From Desulfobulbus sp. (GTDB lineage Bacteria > Pseudomonadota > Gammaproteobacteria > Burkholderiales > Rhodocyclaceae): a DNA stretch of 9,167 bases. Shown here piece by piece: positions 1 through 6,972 of this stretch (position 1 is its first letter; each line of letters opens with the position of its first letter). Both the position numbers and the translations under genes were made by a program. The stretch is taken from the NCBI GenBank assembly GCA_009782025.1, contig WQUQ01000301.1:1-9167 (forward strand), written 5' to 3'. The notes under the pieces were generated by a model, which saw only the letters and a list, made by a program, of their open reading frames with translations, had not been told where the DNA came from and made no database searches.

Positions 1-813
1 CGGCTCGCCGACATGCGCCTGGGCGTCGAGTGTCTCATCACCGACGACCCGGCTCGCGCCCTCTCCATCGCCCAGCAGCTCGATGCGCTCAACCGCGAAC
101 GGCGCGAAATCGAGAGCGATATGCAGGAACAGGCCCTGCTGCTGCTCGAAACGCTGGACACCGCCGACAGCGCCCCCGGCATCGCGCTCTTTGACGATGG
201 CTGGCACGAAGGCGTGGTCGGCATTCTCGCCGCCCGCCTCAAGGACAAACTGCACCGCCCGGTATTCGCCTTCGCCCATGGCGAGAACGGCGTCATCAAA
301 GGTTCTGGCCGCTCGATACCCGGCCTGCATCTGCGCGACGCGCTCGATCTCGTCGCCAAGCGCGCCCCCGGCCTGCTGCTGCGCTTCGGCGGTCACGCCA
401 TGGCCGCCGGAGCGACGCTGCGGGCCGGAGATTTCGACCGCTTCCGCGCCCTGTTCGCCGAAGTCGCCGGCGAACTGCTAGCCCCCGCCGATCTGACCCG
501 CACGCTGGAAACCGACGGTGCGCTCGAAGGCGGCTATTACTCGCTGGCAATAGCCCACCTGCTGGAAAACGAGATTTGGGGCCAGGGCTTTCCCGCGCCG
601 CTGTTCCTGGATGAATTCGCCGTCGAGCAACAGCGTGTGCTCAAGGAAAAGCACCTGAAACTGACCCTGCGCAAAGACGGCGCGCGAATCGAGGCGATCC
701 AGTTCAATTTCAGCCAGCAACCCGGCCCCACTGCCCGCCTCGCCTTCCGCCTGGCCATCAACGAATACATGGGCGTCGAAACCCCGCAGTTGCTGGTCGA
801 GCACCTCGAATAA
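1..813 (+). CDS. recJ: RecJ single-strand-specific 5'-3' exonuclease, C-terminal part
   Basis: Cytoplasmic exonuclease that degrades single-stranded DNA 5' to 3' in recombination (RecFOR pathway), mismatch repair and base-excision repair. The reading frame is open from base 1, so the gene starts outside the window; 270 residues are visible out of roughly 560-580 usual for the family. The N-terminal DHH catalytic motifs are therefore not seen. What is seen is the DHHA1 half and the C-terminal OB-like domain: DGWHEGVVGI (about fragment residues 66-75), KGSGRSIPG (100-108) and RFGGHAMAAGA (128-138), the last being the GGH-containing substrate/metal-site motif of DHHA1. The stop is TAA at 811-813. 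The next gene begins 35 bases later on the same strand, so co-transcription is likely. Identification is secure from these motifs; only the missing 5' half limits the annotation. Confidence 0.95.
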   Translation, partial: RLADMRLGVECLITDDPARALSIAQQLDALNRERREIESDMQEQALLLLETLDTADSAPGIALFDDGWHEGVVGILAARLKDKLHRPVFAFAHGENGVIKGSGRSIPGLHLRDALDLVAKRAPGLLLRFGGHAMAAGATLRAGDFDRFRALFAEVAGELLAPADLTRTLETDGALEGGYYSLAIAHLLENEIWGQGFPAPLFLDEFAVEQQRVLKEKHLKLTLRKDGARIEAIQFNFSQQPGPTARLAFRLAINEYMGVETPQLLVEHLE

Positions 814-829
814 CCGGACGCCATCGCCG

Positions 830-841
830 CCGATAGGGGAA
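830..841 (+). repeat. 12-bp direct repeat, copy 1 (contains the RBS of the next gene)
   Basis: CCGATAGGGGAA occurs here, just after recJ, and identically at 3245-3256, just before the prfB promoter. This copy contains AGGGGA (835-840), which serves as a Shine-Dalgarno sequence 8 bases before the ATG at 849. That spacing decides against the other ATG at 842, which is only one base from the AGGGGA. The match ends exactly at 12 bases on both sides. A 12-mer pair somewhere in 9 kb can arise by chance; the position at both borders of the recJ-prfB insert is what makes it notable. Confidence 0.6.
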
Positions 842-848
842 ATGCACA

Positions 849-1469
849 ATGCCAATCACGCAAAAAAAGCAGGGATTCAGTTTTTTCAGAGCCGCGATAG
901 CAATCGTCGTGCTCATTGCGGTCTACCAGGTTGTGGAGGCGATCCTTTTCCCCTGGGCGAGATCCCTTACCGGCGCGCCAACGCTGACAGGCGAATGGAT
1001 GGGGGAGATGACTACCGCCAGTGGCCGCCATTTTCTGATCTGGATGGAACTTGGTCACTCCACTGACGGCGCTCCCGGCGCGAGACGAACCTTTAACCTC
1101 GACGGGGCCGCACAAACCTGCGAGGCGACCGGCGAACAGCGCCGATATAGCGTTATGGGGAACACGGAGAACATACGCGGCACCGTCTTCTGGATCAACA
1201 TGCTCCCGCAGGAGAAGCCTGAACAGAGGCAAAAACTCATCCTCGTCAGGCTCAATGGTCAGTGGTCTGGAGACAGACTGGAGATCGATACGCAGCTCCT
1301 TGGCGGGTCGAGAGACGCCACAGGCCGCTGGGCCCTCCGTGAGATTGAAGGAGATCCAGACACACGGGCTGAAACGCGCTGGCACATGCAGCGTGGCACT
1401 GAAAAGGATTTTCAGATGAAATGCAGCAGCATCCAAAAGCAGACTGGAAAAAACCTCAAACCGGCATGA
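849..1469 (+). CDS. Hypothetical membrane-anchored protein, 206 aa
   Basis: I do not recognise this protein. Visible layout: a short, basic N-terminus (MPITQKKQG), then one hydrophobic segment at about residues 12-34 rich in Ala/Ile/Val/Leu, which could be a signal anchor. The remaining ~170 residues are polar, probably outside the membrane, and start with LTGEWMGEM. There are only two cysteines, at 91 and 192, which could pair in the periplasm. No lipobox is seen. The start at 849 is chosen for the AGGGGA 8 bases upstream. Base composition is lower in GC than neighbouring genes (for example 32 of 60 bases in 1141-1200, against 44 of 60 in 2641-2700 of selO), hinting at separate origin. It follows recJ by 35 bases and is convergent with selO. 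A long opposite-strand frame over the same DNA lacks a plausible protein. Coding status is likely; function is unknown. Confidence 0.7.
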   Translation: MPITQKKQGFSFFRAAIAIVVLIAVYQVVEAILFPWARSLTGAPTLTGEWMGEMTTASGRHFLIWMELGHSTDGAPGARRTFNLDGAAQTCEATGEQRRYSVMGNTENIRGTVFWINMLPQEKPEQRQKLILVRLNGQWSGDRLEIDTQLLGGSRDATGRWALREIEGDPDTRAETRWHMQRGTEKDFQMKCSSIQKQTGKNLKPA

Positions 1470-1556
1470 CGTCTTGATCTTTCGGCGGCTTGTAGTAGAA
1501 GCGAAACAGGGGGCGGGTTCAATTTTTTCTCACCCCACCTACGCGCTACGTCGGCC

Positions 1557-3113
1557 TCACGTCCCGCAAAATGTCCGATAGCCGGCGGTAAACGCGCGCG
1601 GGGCCGGTTCGGCGAAGGCGGCGGAATCGCCCTTCTCGTCATCGGGGTGGCGCAACGCCGTCAGCAGGCGCTCAAACGGGGCCAGATCGGCGGCATCGCT
1701 GGCGGCGGCCAGCGCCTGTTCGACCTGATGATTGCGGGCGATGATCGCCGGGTTGGCCGCCCGCATGCGCCGGACACGTTCCGGCGGCGATAAACCGCTG
1801 GCCGCCAGGTCGCGCTCGCTCAGGGCGCGCCAGCGCGCCAGCCACGGCGCGAGCGCCGGCGCGTTGGCGAACAGTGAGCGCAGCGGCGCGTCGTCGCCGG
1901 CGGCGGCATCGACCAGGCGCCGCCAGCCGAGCGTGAAATCAACGGCGTGGGCGTGCAGCAAGGCGAGCCAATCATCGACCAAACGGGTAATTTCCGTGGC
2001 ACCCTCGGCGGCGGACAAGCCGAGCTTGGCGCGCTGCCCGGCCCGCCAGTGCGCCTCGTACCAGGCGGGAAAGGCTTCGATGACGGGCATGACGCGGTCA
2101 ATCGCACGGATCTCGGCGTCTGCGCCGTCAGCGTCATCGACGATCAACGGCAGCAGCGCTTCGGCCAGACGGGCCAGGTTCCAGCGGGCGATGGCCGGTT
2201 GATTGCCGAAGGCATAGCGGCCGGCTGCGTCGATACTGCTGAACACCGTCTGCGGGTCGTAAGCCTCGATGAACGCGCATGGCCCGTAGTCGATGGTTTC
2301 GCCGGAGAGGGTCATGTTGTCGGTATTCATCACGCCGTGGATGAAGCCGAGATTCATCCATTGCGCGACCAGCGCCGCTTGCCGCTCCGCCACCGCGCCC
2401 AGGAGGCCGACGTAACGGTCGGGGTCGCCGATCAGCGCCGGGTCGTGCCGGGCGATGGCGTAGTCGGCGACCCGGCGCAGCGTGTCGATCTGCCCGCGCG
2501 CTGCGAAAAACTGCAAGGTGCCGACGCGCAGATGGCTGGCCGCGATCCGCGTCAGCACCGCGCCGGGCAGCCGGCGTTCACGCCGCACCGACTCGCCCGT
2601 GGCGACGACGGCCAGCGCCCGCGAGGTCGGCACGCCCAGGGCGTGCATGGATTCACCGAGCAGCGCCTCGCGCAGCATCGGCCCGACCGCCGCCTTGCCG
2701 TCACCGCCGCGCGCAAAGGGCGTGCGTCCCGATCCCTTGAGCGCCAGATCGCGCCGCTGGCCGCGGCGATCGATGATCTCGCCCAGCAACACCGCCCGGC
2801 CATCGCCCAGTTGCGGCGAGAAGCCGCCGAACTGGTGCCCGGCATACGCCTGCGCCACCGGCTGCGCCCCCGCCGGCACGGCATTGCCGGCGAAGATGGA
2901 GACGCCCTCTGGCGAATCCAGCCCCTGAACATCCAGCCCAAGCTCCTCGGCCAGCGCCCGGTTGAAAAACAGCGAGCGCGGGGCTGGCGCGGCGCAGGGC
3001 TGCCAAGCCACGCAGGCATCCGGCAGGTCACGGGCATAACTGTTGTCAAAAACAATCAATTCGGGGGGACGCTCGATGCTTGATGCGCGCAAAACAGGTT
3101 TTCTCCGAGTCAT
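1557..3113 (-). CDS. selO: SelO family protein AMPylase (YdiU/UPF0061), Cys form
   Basis: SelO has a kinase-like fold with inverted ATP binding and transfers AMP from ATP to Ser, Thr or Tyr of target proteins; in the family it is linked to redox homeostasis. Motifs seen: FDNSYARDLP (22-31), QLGDGRAVLLGE (101-112), KGSGRTPFARGGDGK (126-140) with the nucleotide-binding lysine, LTRIAASHLRVG (187-198), HGVMNTDNM (259-267) and TIDYGP (273-278); the last two carry the catalytic/metal Asp and Asn residues. The protein ends TFCGT, so cysteine is third from the end, the position of selenocysteine in vertebrate SelO. Length 518 fits the family (about 480-520 in bacteria). The ATG at 3113 has no good Shine-Dalgarno; about 18 residues precede the usual start region, so a start at an internal TTG is possible. 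Convergent with the 206-residue gene and divergent from prfB. Confidence 0.93.
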   Translation of the reverse strand: MTRRKPVLRASSIERPPELIVFDNSYARDLPDACVAWQPCAAPAPRSLFFNRALAEELGLDVQGLDSPEGVSIFAGNAVPAGAQPVAQAYAGHQFGGFSPQLGDGRAVLLGEIIDRRGQRRDLALKGSGRTPFARGGDGKAAVGPMLREALLGESMHALGVPTSRALAVVATGESVRRERRLPGAVLTRIAASHLRVGTLQFFAARGQIDTLRRVADYAIARHDPALIGDPDRYVGLLGAVAERQAALVAQWMNLGFIHGVMNTDNMTLSGETIDYGPCAFIEAYDPQTVFSSIDAAGRYAFGNQPAIARWNLARLAEALLPLIVDDADGADAEIRAIDRVMPVIEAFPAWYEAHWRAGQRAKLGLSAAEGATEITRLVDDWLALLHAHAVDFTLGWRRLVDAAAGDDAPLRSLFANAPALAPWLARWRALSERDLAASGLSPPERVRRMRAANPAIIARNHQVEQALAAASDAADLAPFERLLTALRHPDDEKGDSAAFAEPAPRAFTAGYRTFCGT

Positions 3114-3244
3114 TGGGCGGCAACCGCCAGCGCCCAGCCCGCATCGCTTGGAATGGGCCTGGAAACTTGAACGCCTTCACCATTTTTCAGTGGGAACATC
3201 CCGCTCCCACGAGTTCGACAGATTATTTCGTAAGCCCTGATTTT

Positions 3245-3256
3245 CCGATAGGGGAA
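3245..3256 (+). repeat. 12-bp direct repeat, copy 2
   Basis: Second exact copy of CCGATAGGGGAA (first at 830-841), in the 230-bp gap between selO and prfB (3114-3343). The rest of that gap holds the prfB promoter candidate and a 6-bp inverted repeat (GTGGGA 3190-3195, TCCCAC 3205-3210) without a following T-run. I see no gene in the gap: the open frame running into prfB from 3080 has no start-site support and crosses the promoter. Confidence 0.55.
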
Positions 3257-3304
3257 GCTGTGTCTGATTGCGCGGCTGCGCGCGGAATGGCGAGATCGGC
3301 GCGG

Positions 3305-3310
3305 TATAAT
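3305..3310 (+). promoter_or_regulatory. prfB promoter, -10 element
   Basis: A perfect TATAAT lies here, 33 bases before the prfB ATG, predicting a transcript start near 3317 and a short 5' leader of about 27 bases. The -35 region at 17-bp spacing (3282-3287, GCGGAA) is poor, so the promoter may be weak or need an activator. AGGA at 3334-3337, 6 bases before the ATG, is the ribosome binding site. A promoter here means prfB need not depend on recJ transcription. Confidence 0.55.
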
Positions 3311-3343
3311 GTCTGGTTTCGCCACCCATTCGCAGGAAACCTC

Positions 3344-4448
3344 ATGGAAGCCGAACGCCTGAACAGCATCGCCAACAAGCTCGACGACCTCGCCCAGCGC
3401 GCCGCCGAGTTACGGAGGTATCTTTGACTACGACCACAAGCGCGAACGCCTGACGCTGCTCAATCAGGAACTGGAAGACCCCAAAATCTGGGACGACCCC
3501 AAGCGCGCCCAGGAACTGGGCCGCGAAAAGAAGGCGCTGGAGGACATCGTGCTCGTCCTCGAAACCGTCGACAGCGGCGTCCGGGACGGCCGCGAACTGT
3601 TCGCCATGGGCCGCGACGACAATGACGACGACACCCTGATCGCCGTCGAGGCCGACAACGCCGAACTGGAAAAGAAGCTCGCCGCCCTCGAATTCCGGCG
3701 CATGTTCAACAACCCTTCCGACCCCATGCCCTGCTTCCTCGAAATCCAGGCCGGCGCGGGCGGCACCGAAGCCCAGGACTGGGCCGCCATGCTGCTGCGC
3801 ATGTACCTGAAATTCGGCGAGAAAAAGGGCTTTGCCGTCGAAGTCATGGAAGAATCCGAAGGTGATGTCGCCGGCATCAAAAGCGCCACCATCAAATTCA
3901 CCGGCGACTACGCCTACGGCACGCTGCGCACCGAAACCGGCATCCACCGCCTGGTGCGCAAATCGCCGTTCGACTCCAACGCCCGCCGACACACCAGCTT
4001 CACCTCGGTTTTCGTGTTCCCGGAAGTCGACGACTCCATCGAAATCGCCATCAACCCCGCCGACGTGCGCACCGACACCTACCGCGCCTCCGGCGCCGGC
4101 GGCCAGCACATCAACAAGACCGACTCGGCCGTGCGCCTGACGCACATCCCGACCGGCATCGTCGTGCAATGCCAGAACGACCGCTCGCAGCACCGCAACC
4201 GCGACGAAGCCTGGCAAATGCTGCGCGCCCGCCTGTACGAGCACGAACTGCGCAAGCAGCAGGCCGAGCAGCAAAAGCTCGAAGACGCCAAATCCGACAT
4301 CGGCTGGGGCCACCAGATCCGCTCCTACGTGCTCGACCAGAGCCGCATCAAGGATCTGCGCACCAACCACGAAGTCGGCAACACCCAGGCCGTACTCGAC
4401 GGCGACCTCGACGACTTCATCGCCGCCAGCCTGAAGCAGGGCGTTTGA
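3344..4448 (+). CDS. prfB: Peptide chain release factor 2, with programmed +1 frameshift
   Basis: RF2 recognises UAA and UGA stop codons in the ribosomal A site and triggers peptide release. The gene is read as 3344-3424 joined to 3426-4448: 27 codons, an in-frame TGA at 3425-3427, then a +1 shift that skips T3425 and continues at GAC. The product is 367 residues, matching the usual ~365. Seen: stop-codon-reading motif SPF at 207-209 in [15 protein letters not shown], and the peptidyl-transferase-centre motif GGQ at 252-254 in [18 protein letters not shown]. Residue 248 before the GGQ loop is Ala, as in most bacteria, not the Thr of E. coli K-12 RF2. The ATG at 3344 has AGGA 6 bases upstream. 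In many proteobacteria prfB follows recJ and precedes lysS; here recJ is 2.5 kb away and no lysS follows, only a repeat cluster. A simple ORF scan would start it wrongly at an internal ATG (3549). Confidence 0.97.
3414..3427 (+). promoter_or_regulatory. RF2 programmed frameshift and autoregulation site
   Basis: The site reads GGAGG (3414-3418), TAT, CTT, TGA, then C. This is the conserved prfB arrangement: an internal Shine-Dalgarno-like stretch three bases upstream of the slippery CTT, followed by TGA C, a poor termination context. By known family behaviour, low RF2 makes the ribosome pause at TGA; the internal pairing with 16S rRNA then pushes the Leu-tRNA from CUU to UUU, shifting +1 and making full-length RF2. 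High RF2 terminates the 27-residue peptide instead. The frame change is directly verifiable: the RF2 sequence continues only in the +1 frame after CTT. Confidence 0.95.
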
Positions 4449-4463
4449 TTCCGTTTCCGCCAG

Positions 4464-4651
4464 GTAGGGCGGGGCCTGCCCCGCCGGTTCACTTAAGGAG
4501 TTTGTCATTCTGCGCGTAGCGAAGCGTGTCATGCTGCGCGAAGTCGCAGCACGCAGAATCCACAAACCGCATGGATGCTGCGACTACGCGCAGCATGACT
4601 GTAGAGGTAATTGTGCTTAAGTGAACCGTATTGGGGCTTGCCCCGCCCTAC
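4464..4651. repeat. Nested palindromic repeat cluster between convergent genes
   Basis: Three concentric inverted repeats share one centre region. Outer: GTAGGGCGGGGC (4464-4475) pairs perfectly with 4640-4651. Middle: GGTTCACTTAAG (4486-4497) pairs perfectly with 4616-4627. Inner: 4528-4551 pairs with 4576-4599 over 24 bp with one mismatch (A4541 opposite A4586). Small hairpins sit inside the outer arms: GGCGGGGC-CT-GCCCCGCC at 4468-4485 and GGGGC-TT-GCCCC at 4633-4644. In addition GTCATTCTGCGCG (4504-4516) is repeated with one change at 4528-4540, and ATTCTGCG (4507-4514) pairs with CGCAGAAT (4552-4559). The pattern suggests dispersed palindromic elements inserted one in another. It contains no ORF I can support and may act as a two-way transcription barrier between prfB and the gene ending at 4655, though no T-run is present. 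Confidence 0.85.
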
Positions 4652-4654
4652 TTG

Positions 4655-5008
4655 CTACTTGCGAATCGGCTGATTGCGGCCGGAAAACTGGTCGCTCAGG
4701 CGCATCGCGCCGTCGCCGAAACTGCCTTTCGGATTGCTCGCACAATACCGGTTGATGAAATTCTCGATCGTGCCGCTGGAAATGGTCGCCACCTGCTGCT
4801 TCGGCAGCGCGTAATTGTGTCCGCTGAGAAAACCGCGAATCCAGACGACATGGGCGGCGCGCTGATCGGGATCGCCCTTGGCCCCGCCCCACGCGGCGCA
4901 GGACATGTCGTCCAGCCCCAGCACATTCTGCGCCGCAGCCGGCGCCAGGCCAAAATGAATCGAGGCGGCCGCCACAACGGCCAGCCGGAGGAATGGTACG
5001 ACGCGCAT
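4655..5008 (-). CDS. Small exported two-cysteine protein, 117 aa
   Basis: A small protein with a clear signal peptide: MRVVPFLRL, a hydrophobic core rich in Ala/Val, then LAPAAA before Gln27, a good signal peptidase I site. The mature part of about 91 residues should be periplasmic. It has exactly two cysteines, Cys37 (in DDMSCAAW) and Cys89 (in NRYCASNP), likely to form a disulfide, plus the segment VVWIRGFLSGHNYA (54-67) and a C-terminal MRLSDQFSGRN. This layout (SC..W, then W..GFLSG, then YC) recalls small HdeA/Rap1a-like periplasmic proteins, but I cannot assign a family firmly. The start is the ATG at 5008, because AAGGGAG lies 5 bases upstream; a TTG at 5023 in frame overlaps that site and is less likely. 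It lies 119 bp downstream of the dehydratase gene on the same strand, separated by a hairpin, so link to the sugar operon is doubtful. Confidence 0.8.
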   Translation of the reverse strand: MRVVPFLRLAVVAAASIHFGLAPAAAQNVLGLDDMSCAAWGGAKGDPDQRAAHVVWIRGFLSGHNYALPKQQVATISSGTIENFINRYCASNPKGSFGDGAMRLSDQFSGRNQPIRK

Positions 5009-5057
5009 CGGCTCTCCCTTCAACCATGAGCGCCTTTGCAGCGCTCTCCATTCAAGC

Positions 5058-5074
5058 CACCGGCAAAGCCGGTG
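5058..5074 (-). terminator. Hairpin between dehydratase gene and small exported protein gene
   Basis: CACCGGC (5058-5064) pairs perfectly with GCCGGTG (5068-5074) around the loop AAA, a 7-bp GC-rich stem 54 bases past the dehydratase stop codon. On the minus strand no run of T follows, so it is not a classic intrinsic terminator; it could stabilise an mRNA end or attenuate read-through. The AT-rich stretch next to it (5075-5100) might hold a promoter for the downstream gene, but I found no convincing -35/-10 pair. Confidence 0.35.
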
Positions 5075-5127
5075 TATTGGACTAATTTATCAACAAGTTC
5101 CTGACACCCCGCAGCGCCCGCCAGCAT

Positions 5128-6969
5128 TCAGCCAACCGAGCCGGAAACGTATTCGGGGACGAAGCGACGCAAGCCTTGTTTGGCTTCCTCGCTGGAGTGC
5201 ACGGCGGCGCTCAGCCAGTCGAGCAGTTCGGCGTATTCATCGGCTCTCATGGTATCGGCCAGGCGAGCGATGCGCAGTTTGGGGTGCGGAGTCGGCAGAG
5301 TCGCTTCATCGTCGGCCAGCAGTTCTTCATGAAGCTTCTCGCCGGGGCGCAGGCCGGTAAATTCGATGCGGATTTCCTCGTCGCCAAGGCCGGACAGGCG
5401 AATCATGTTGCGCGCCAGATCAACGATCTTGACCGGCTCGCCCATGTCGAGCACGAAGATTTCACCGCCCTGCCCCATGCAACCGGCTTGCAGGACGAGT
5501 TGCGCGGCTTCGGGGATGGTCATGAAGTAGCGGATGATGTCGGGATGAGTGACGGTCACCGGCCCGCCCTTGGCGATCTGCTCGCGGAATTTGGGGATCA
5601 CGCTGCCATTGCTGCCGAGTACGTTGCCGAAGCGGACCGTGACAAACTTCGTTCCGCCCTCGGCGTGCACGGCGCGGCACAGGCGCTCGGCGAGGCGCTT
5701 GCTGGCGCCCATGACGTTGGTGGGGTTGACGGCCTTGTCGGTGGAGATCAGCACGAATTTTTCCACCCCGGCCCGCCGCGCCGCCAGGGCGAGCGTCAGG
5801 GTGCCGAGCGCATTGGTGCGCACCGCCTGCCAGGCGTTGATGTCTTCCATCAGTGGCACGTGTTTGTAGGCGGCAGCGTGGAACACCACCGCCGGGCGTT
5901 CGCCGGCCAGCATCTCGGCCAGCCGCTCGCCGTCGCGGACATCCGCCGCCCAGCACTGGCGGGGGATGCCGGGAAATTTGCCAGCCAGCTCCTGATCGAT
6001 GGTGTACAGCGCGAATTCGGAAGAATCGAGCAGCACCAGCCGCGCCGGCTCGAAGCGGGCGATCTGCCGGCACAGTTCCGAACCGATGGAGCCGCCCGCC
6101 CCGCTGACCATCACCACGCGTCCACGGAGGAGTCCGTGCAAGCCTTCGTCGTCGAGCTTGACGGCTTCGCGGCCCAGCAGATCCTCCAGTTCCACCTTGC
6201 GGATATTGGAAACCGCGAGGCGGCCAGACAGCAGGTCATCGTAGGATGGCACGGTCATGACCGTCAGCCCAGCGGCGGCGGCCACTTCGGCGACCCGCCG
6301 GCGCTCGCCGGGGCGCGCGCCGGGCATGGCGATGATGGCGTGGCGGGCGCCCAGGCGCTCGGCGACGACGCCGATCTGCCCGATCGGCGAAAAGATCGGC
6401 AAGCCCTGCAAGCGGCGTCCGCTTTGCACGGGATCGTCCTCGATCACCGCCACCGCATACCAGACGCCGCTGCGCCTGATCTCCCGCAGCAAGGAATCGG
6501 CCGCCTCGCCCGAACCAATCACCAAAACCGGCTGCCCGCGCAACTGGGTCGGGCCGTACAGGCGATGCTCCTTCCAACTGCGGTAGGCGAAGCGGCTGCC
6601 GCCCATGATCGCGGCCAGCAGCACCGGATACAGCACCAGCACCGAGCGGGGAATGTTCTGCACGGTGAACAGCACGATCACCGCCGTCGTCGTCAAGGCT
6701 CCAGCCCCAATCGCCGTGATGAGACGATGTAAATCGGAAATGCTGGCGAACCGCCACAGACCGCGATAGAGGCCGAACAGGTAGAACACCATGGCAAACA
6801 GAGGGAGCAGCCAGATCAATGACGAATAGGCTGCCTGCTCATAGTCAGCGGGAATATCCAGATTGAAGCGCAGCCAGAAAGCAAGCATCCAGGCCAAAGC
6901 AACGACCAGCACATCATGCAGGAACGCGGCGAGTGTACGCAGATTGGAGAGTGGAAGCATTTTTTTCAT
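5128..6969 (-). CDS. Membrane-bound UDP-sugar 4,6-dehydratase, CapD/WbpM/PglF family
   Basis: 613 residues, the normal size of the large SDR dehydratases. Residues about 12-125 hold four hydrophobic segments anchoring it in the inner membrane. A first Rossmann-like domain follows (VLVIGSGEAADS, 149-160), then the catalytic SDR domain with the NAD(P) motif GAGGSIGSE (290-298), AAAYKHVPLME (365-375), STDKAVNP (409-416) and MGASK (420-424). Met420 takes the place of the usual SDR tyrosine in Y-x-x-x-K, a known trait of WbpM/FlaA1-like enzymes, so it is not a defect. RFGNVLGSNGSV and RPGEKLHEEL are also typical. Expected reaction: NAD-dependent conversion of UDP-GlcNAc to UDP-4-keto-6-deoxy-GlcNAc. 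It begins 3 bases after the stop of the phosphoglycosyl transferase gene, so it is translated from the same mRNA. No strong Shine-Dalgarno is seen; ATGs occur at codons 1 and 4. Relatives: wbpM, wreV, pglF; I give no symbol. Confidence 0.92.
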   Translation of the reverse strand: MKKMLPLSNLRTLAAFLHDVLVVALAWMLAFWLRFNLDIPADYEQAAYSSLIWLLPLFAMVFYLFGLYRGLWRFASISDLHRLITAIGAGALTTTAVIVLFTVQNIPRSVLVLYPVLLAAIMGGSRFAYRSWKEHRLYGPTQLRGQPVLVIGSGEAADSLLREIRRSGVWYAVAVIEDDPVQSGRRLQGLPIFSPIGQIGVVAERLGARHAIIAMPGARPGERRRVAEVAAAAGLTVMTVPSYDDLLSGRLAVSNIRKVELEDLLGREAVKLDDEGLHGLLRGRVVMVSGAGGSIGSELCRQIARFEPARLVLLDSSEFALYTIDQELAGKFPGIPRQCWAADVRDGERLAEMLAGERPAVVFHAAAYKHVPLMEDINAWQAVRTNALGTLTLALAARRAGVEKFVLISTDKAVNPTNVMGASKRLAERLCRAVHAEGGTKFVTVRFGNVLGSNGSVIPKFREQIAKGGPVTVTHPDIIRYFMTIPEAAQLVLQAGCMGQGGEIFVLDMGEPVKIVDLARNMIRLSGLGDEEIRIEFTGLRPGEKLHEELLADDEATLPTPHPKLRIARLADTMRADEYAELLDWLSAAVHSSEEAKQGLRRFVPEYVSGSVG

Positions 6970-6972
6970 TGC

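Noticed and set aside
537..1436. 299-codon open frame on the minus strand over the recJ end and the hypothetical gene
   Set aside because: It overlaps coding recJ by almost 280 bases and has no domain; the plus-strand frame at 849 has an RBS and a membrane segment.
1470..1556. Possible terminator between convergent genes, with T6 at 1523-1528
   Set aside because: No convincing stem precedes the T-run on the plus strand and none fits the minus strand; I see nothing else in this gap.
1947..3083. 378-codon open frame on the plus strand
   Set aside because: Antisense to selO, whose motifs are unambiguous; no ribosome binding site or recognisable domain.
3190..3210. Inverted repeat GTGGGA/TCCCAC as a terminator or operator
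   Set aside because: Only 6 bp with a 9-base loop and no T-run; too short to claim a function.
3080..3343. Upstream extension of the prfB reading frame
   Set aside because: RF2 begins at 3344 with its own RBS; the extension overlaps the selO start and crosses the TATAAT promoter element.
3342..4565. 407-codon open frame on the minus strand
   Set aside because: Antisense to prfB, runs into the repeat cluster, and has a repetitive Val/Gly/Ala/Asp translation without domain motifs.
5547..5728. Loss of the SDR catalytic tyrosine in the dehydratase (Met in place of Tyr)
   Set aside because: This is the known state of WbpM/FlaA1-type dehydratases, not an inactivating change.
5176..6732. Long open frame (518 codons) on the plus strand
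   Set aside because: It is fully antisense to the motif-rich dehydratase gene; its translation is low in pattern and rich in Gly, Ala, His and Gln as expected from a shadow of GC-rich codons.
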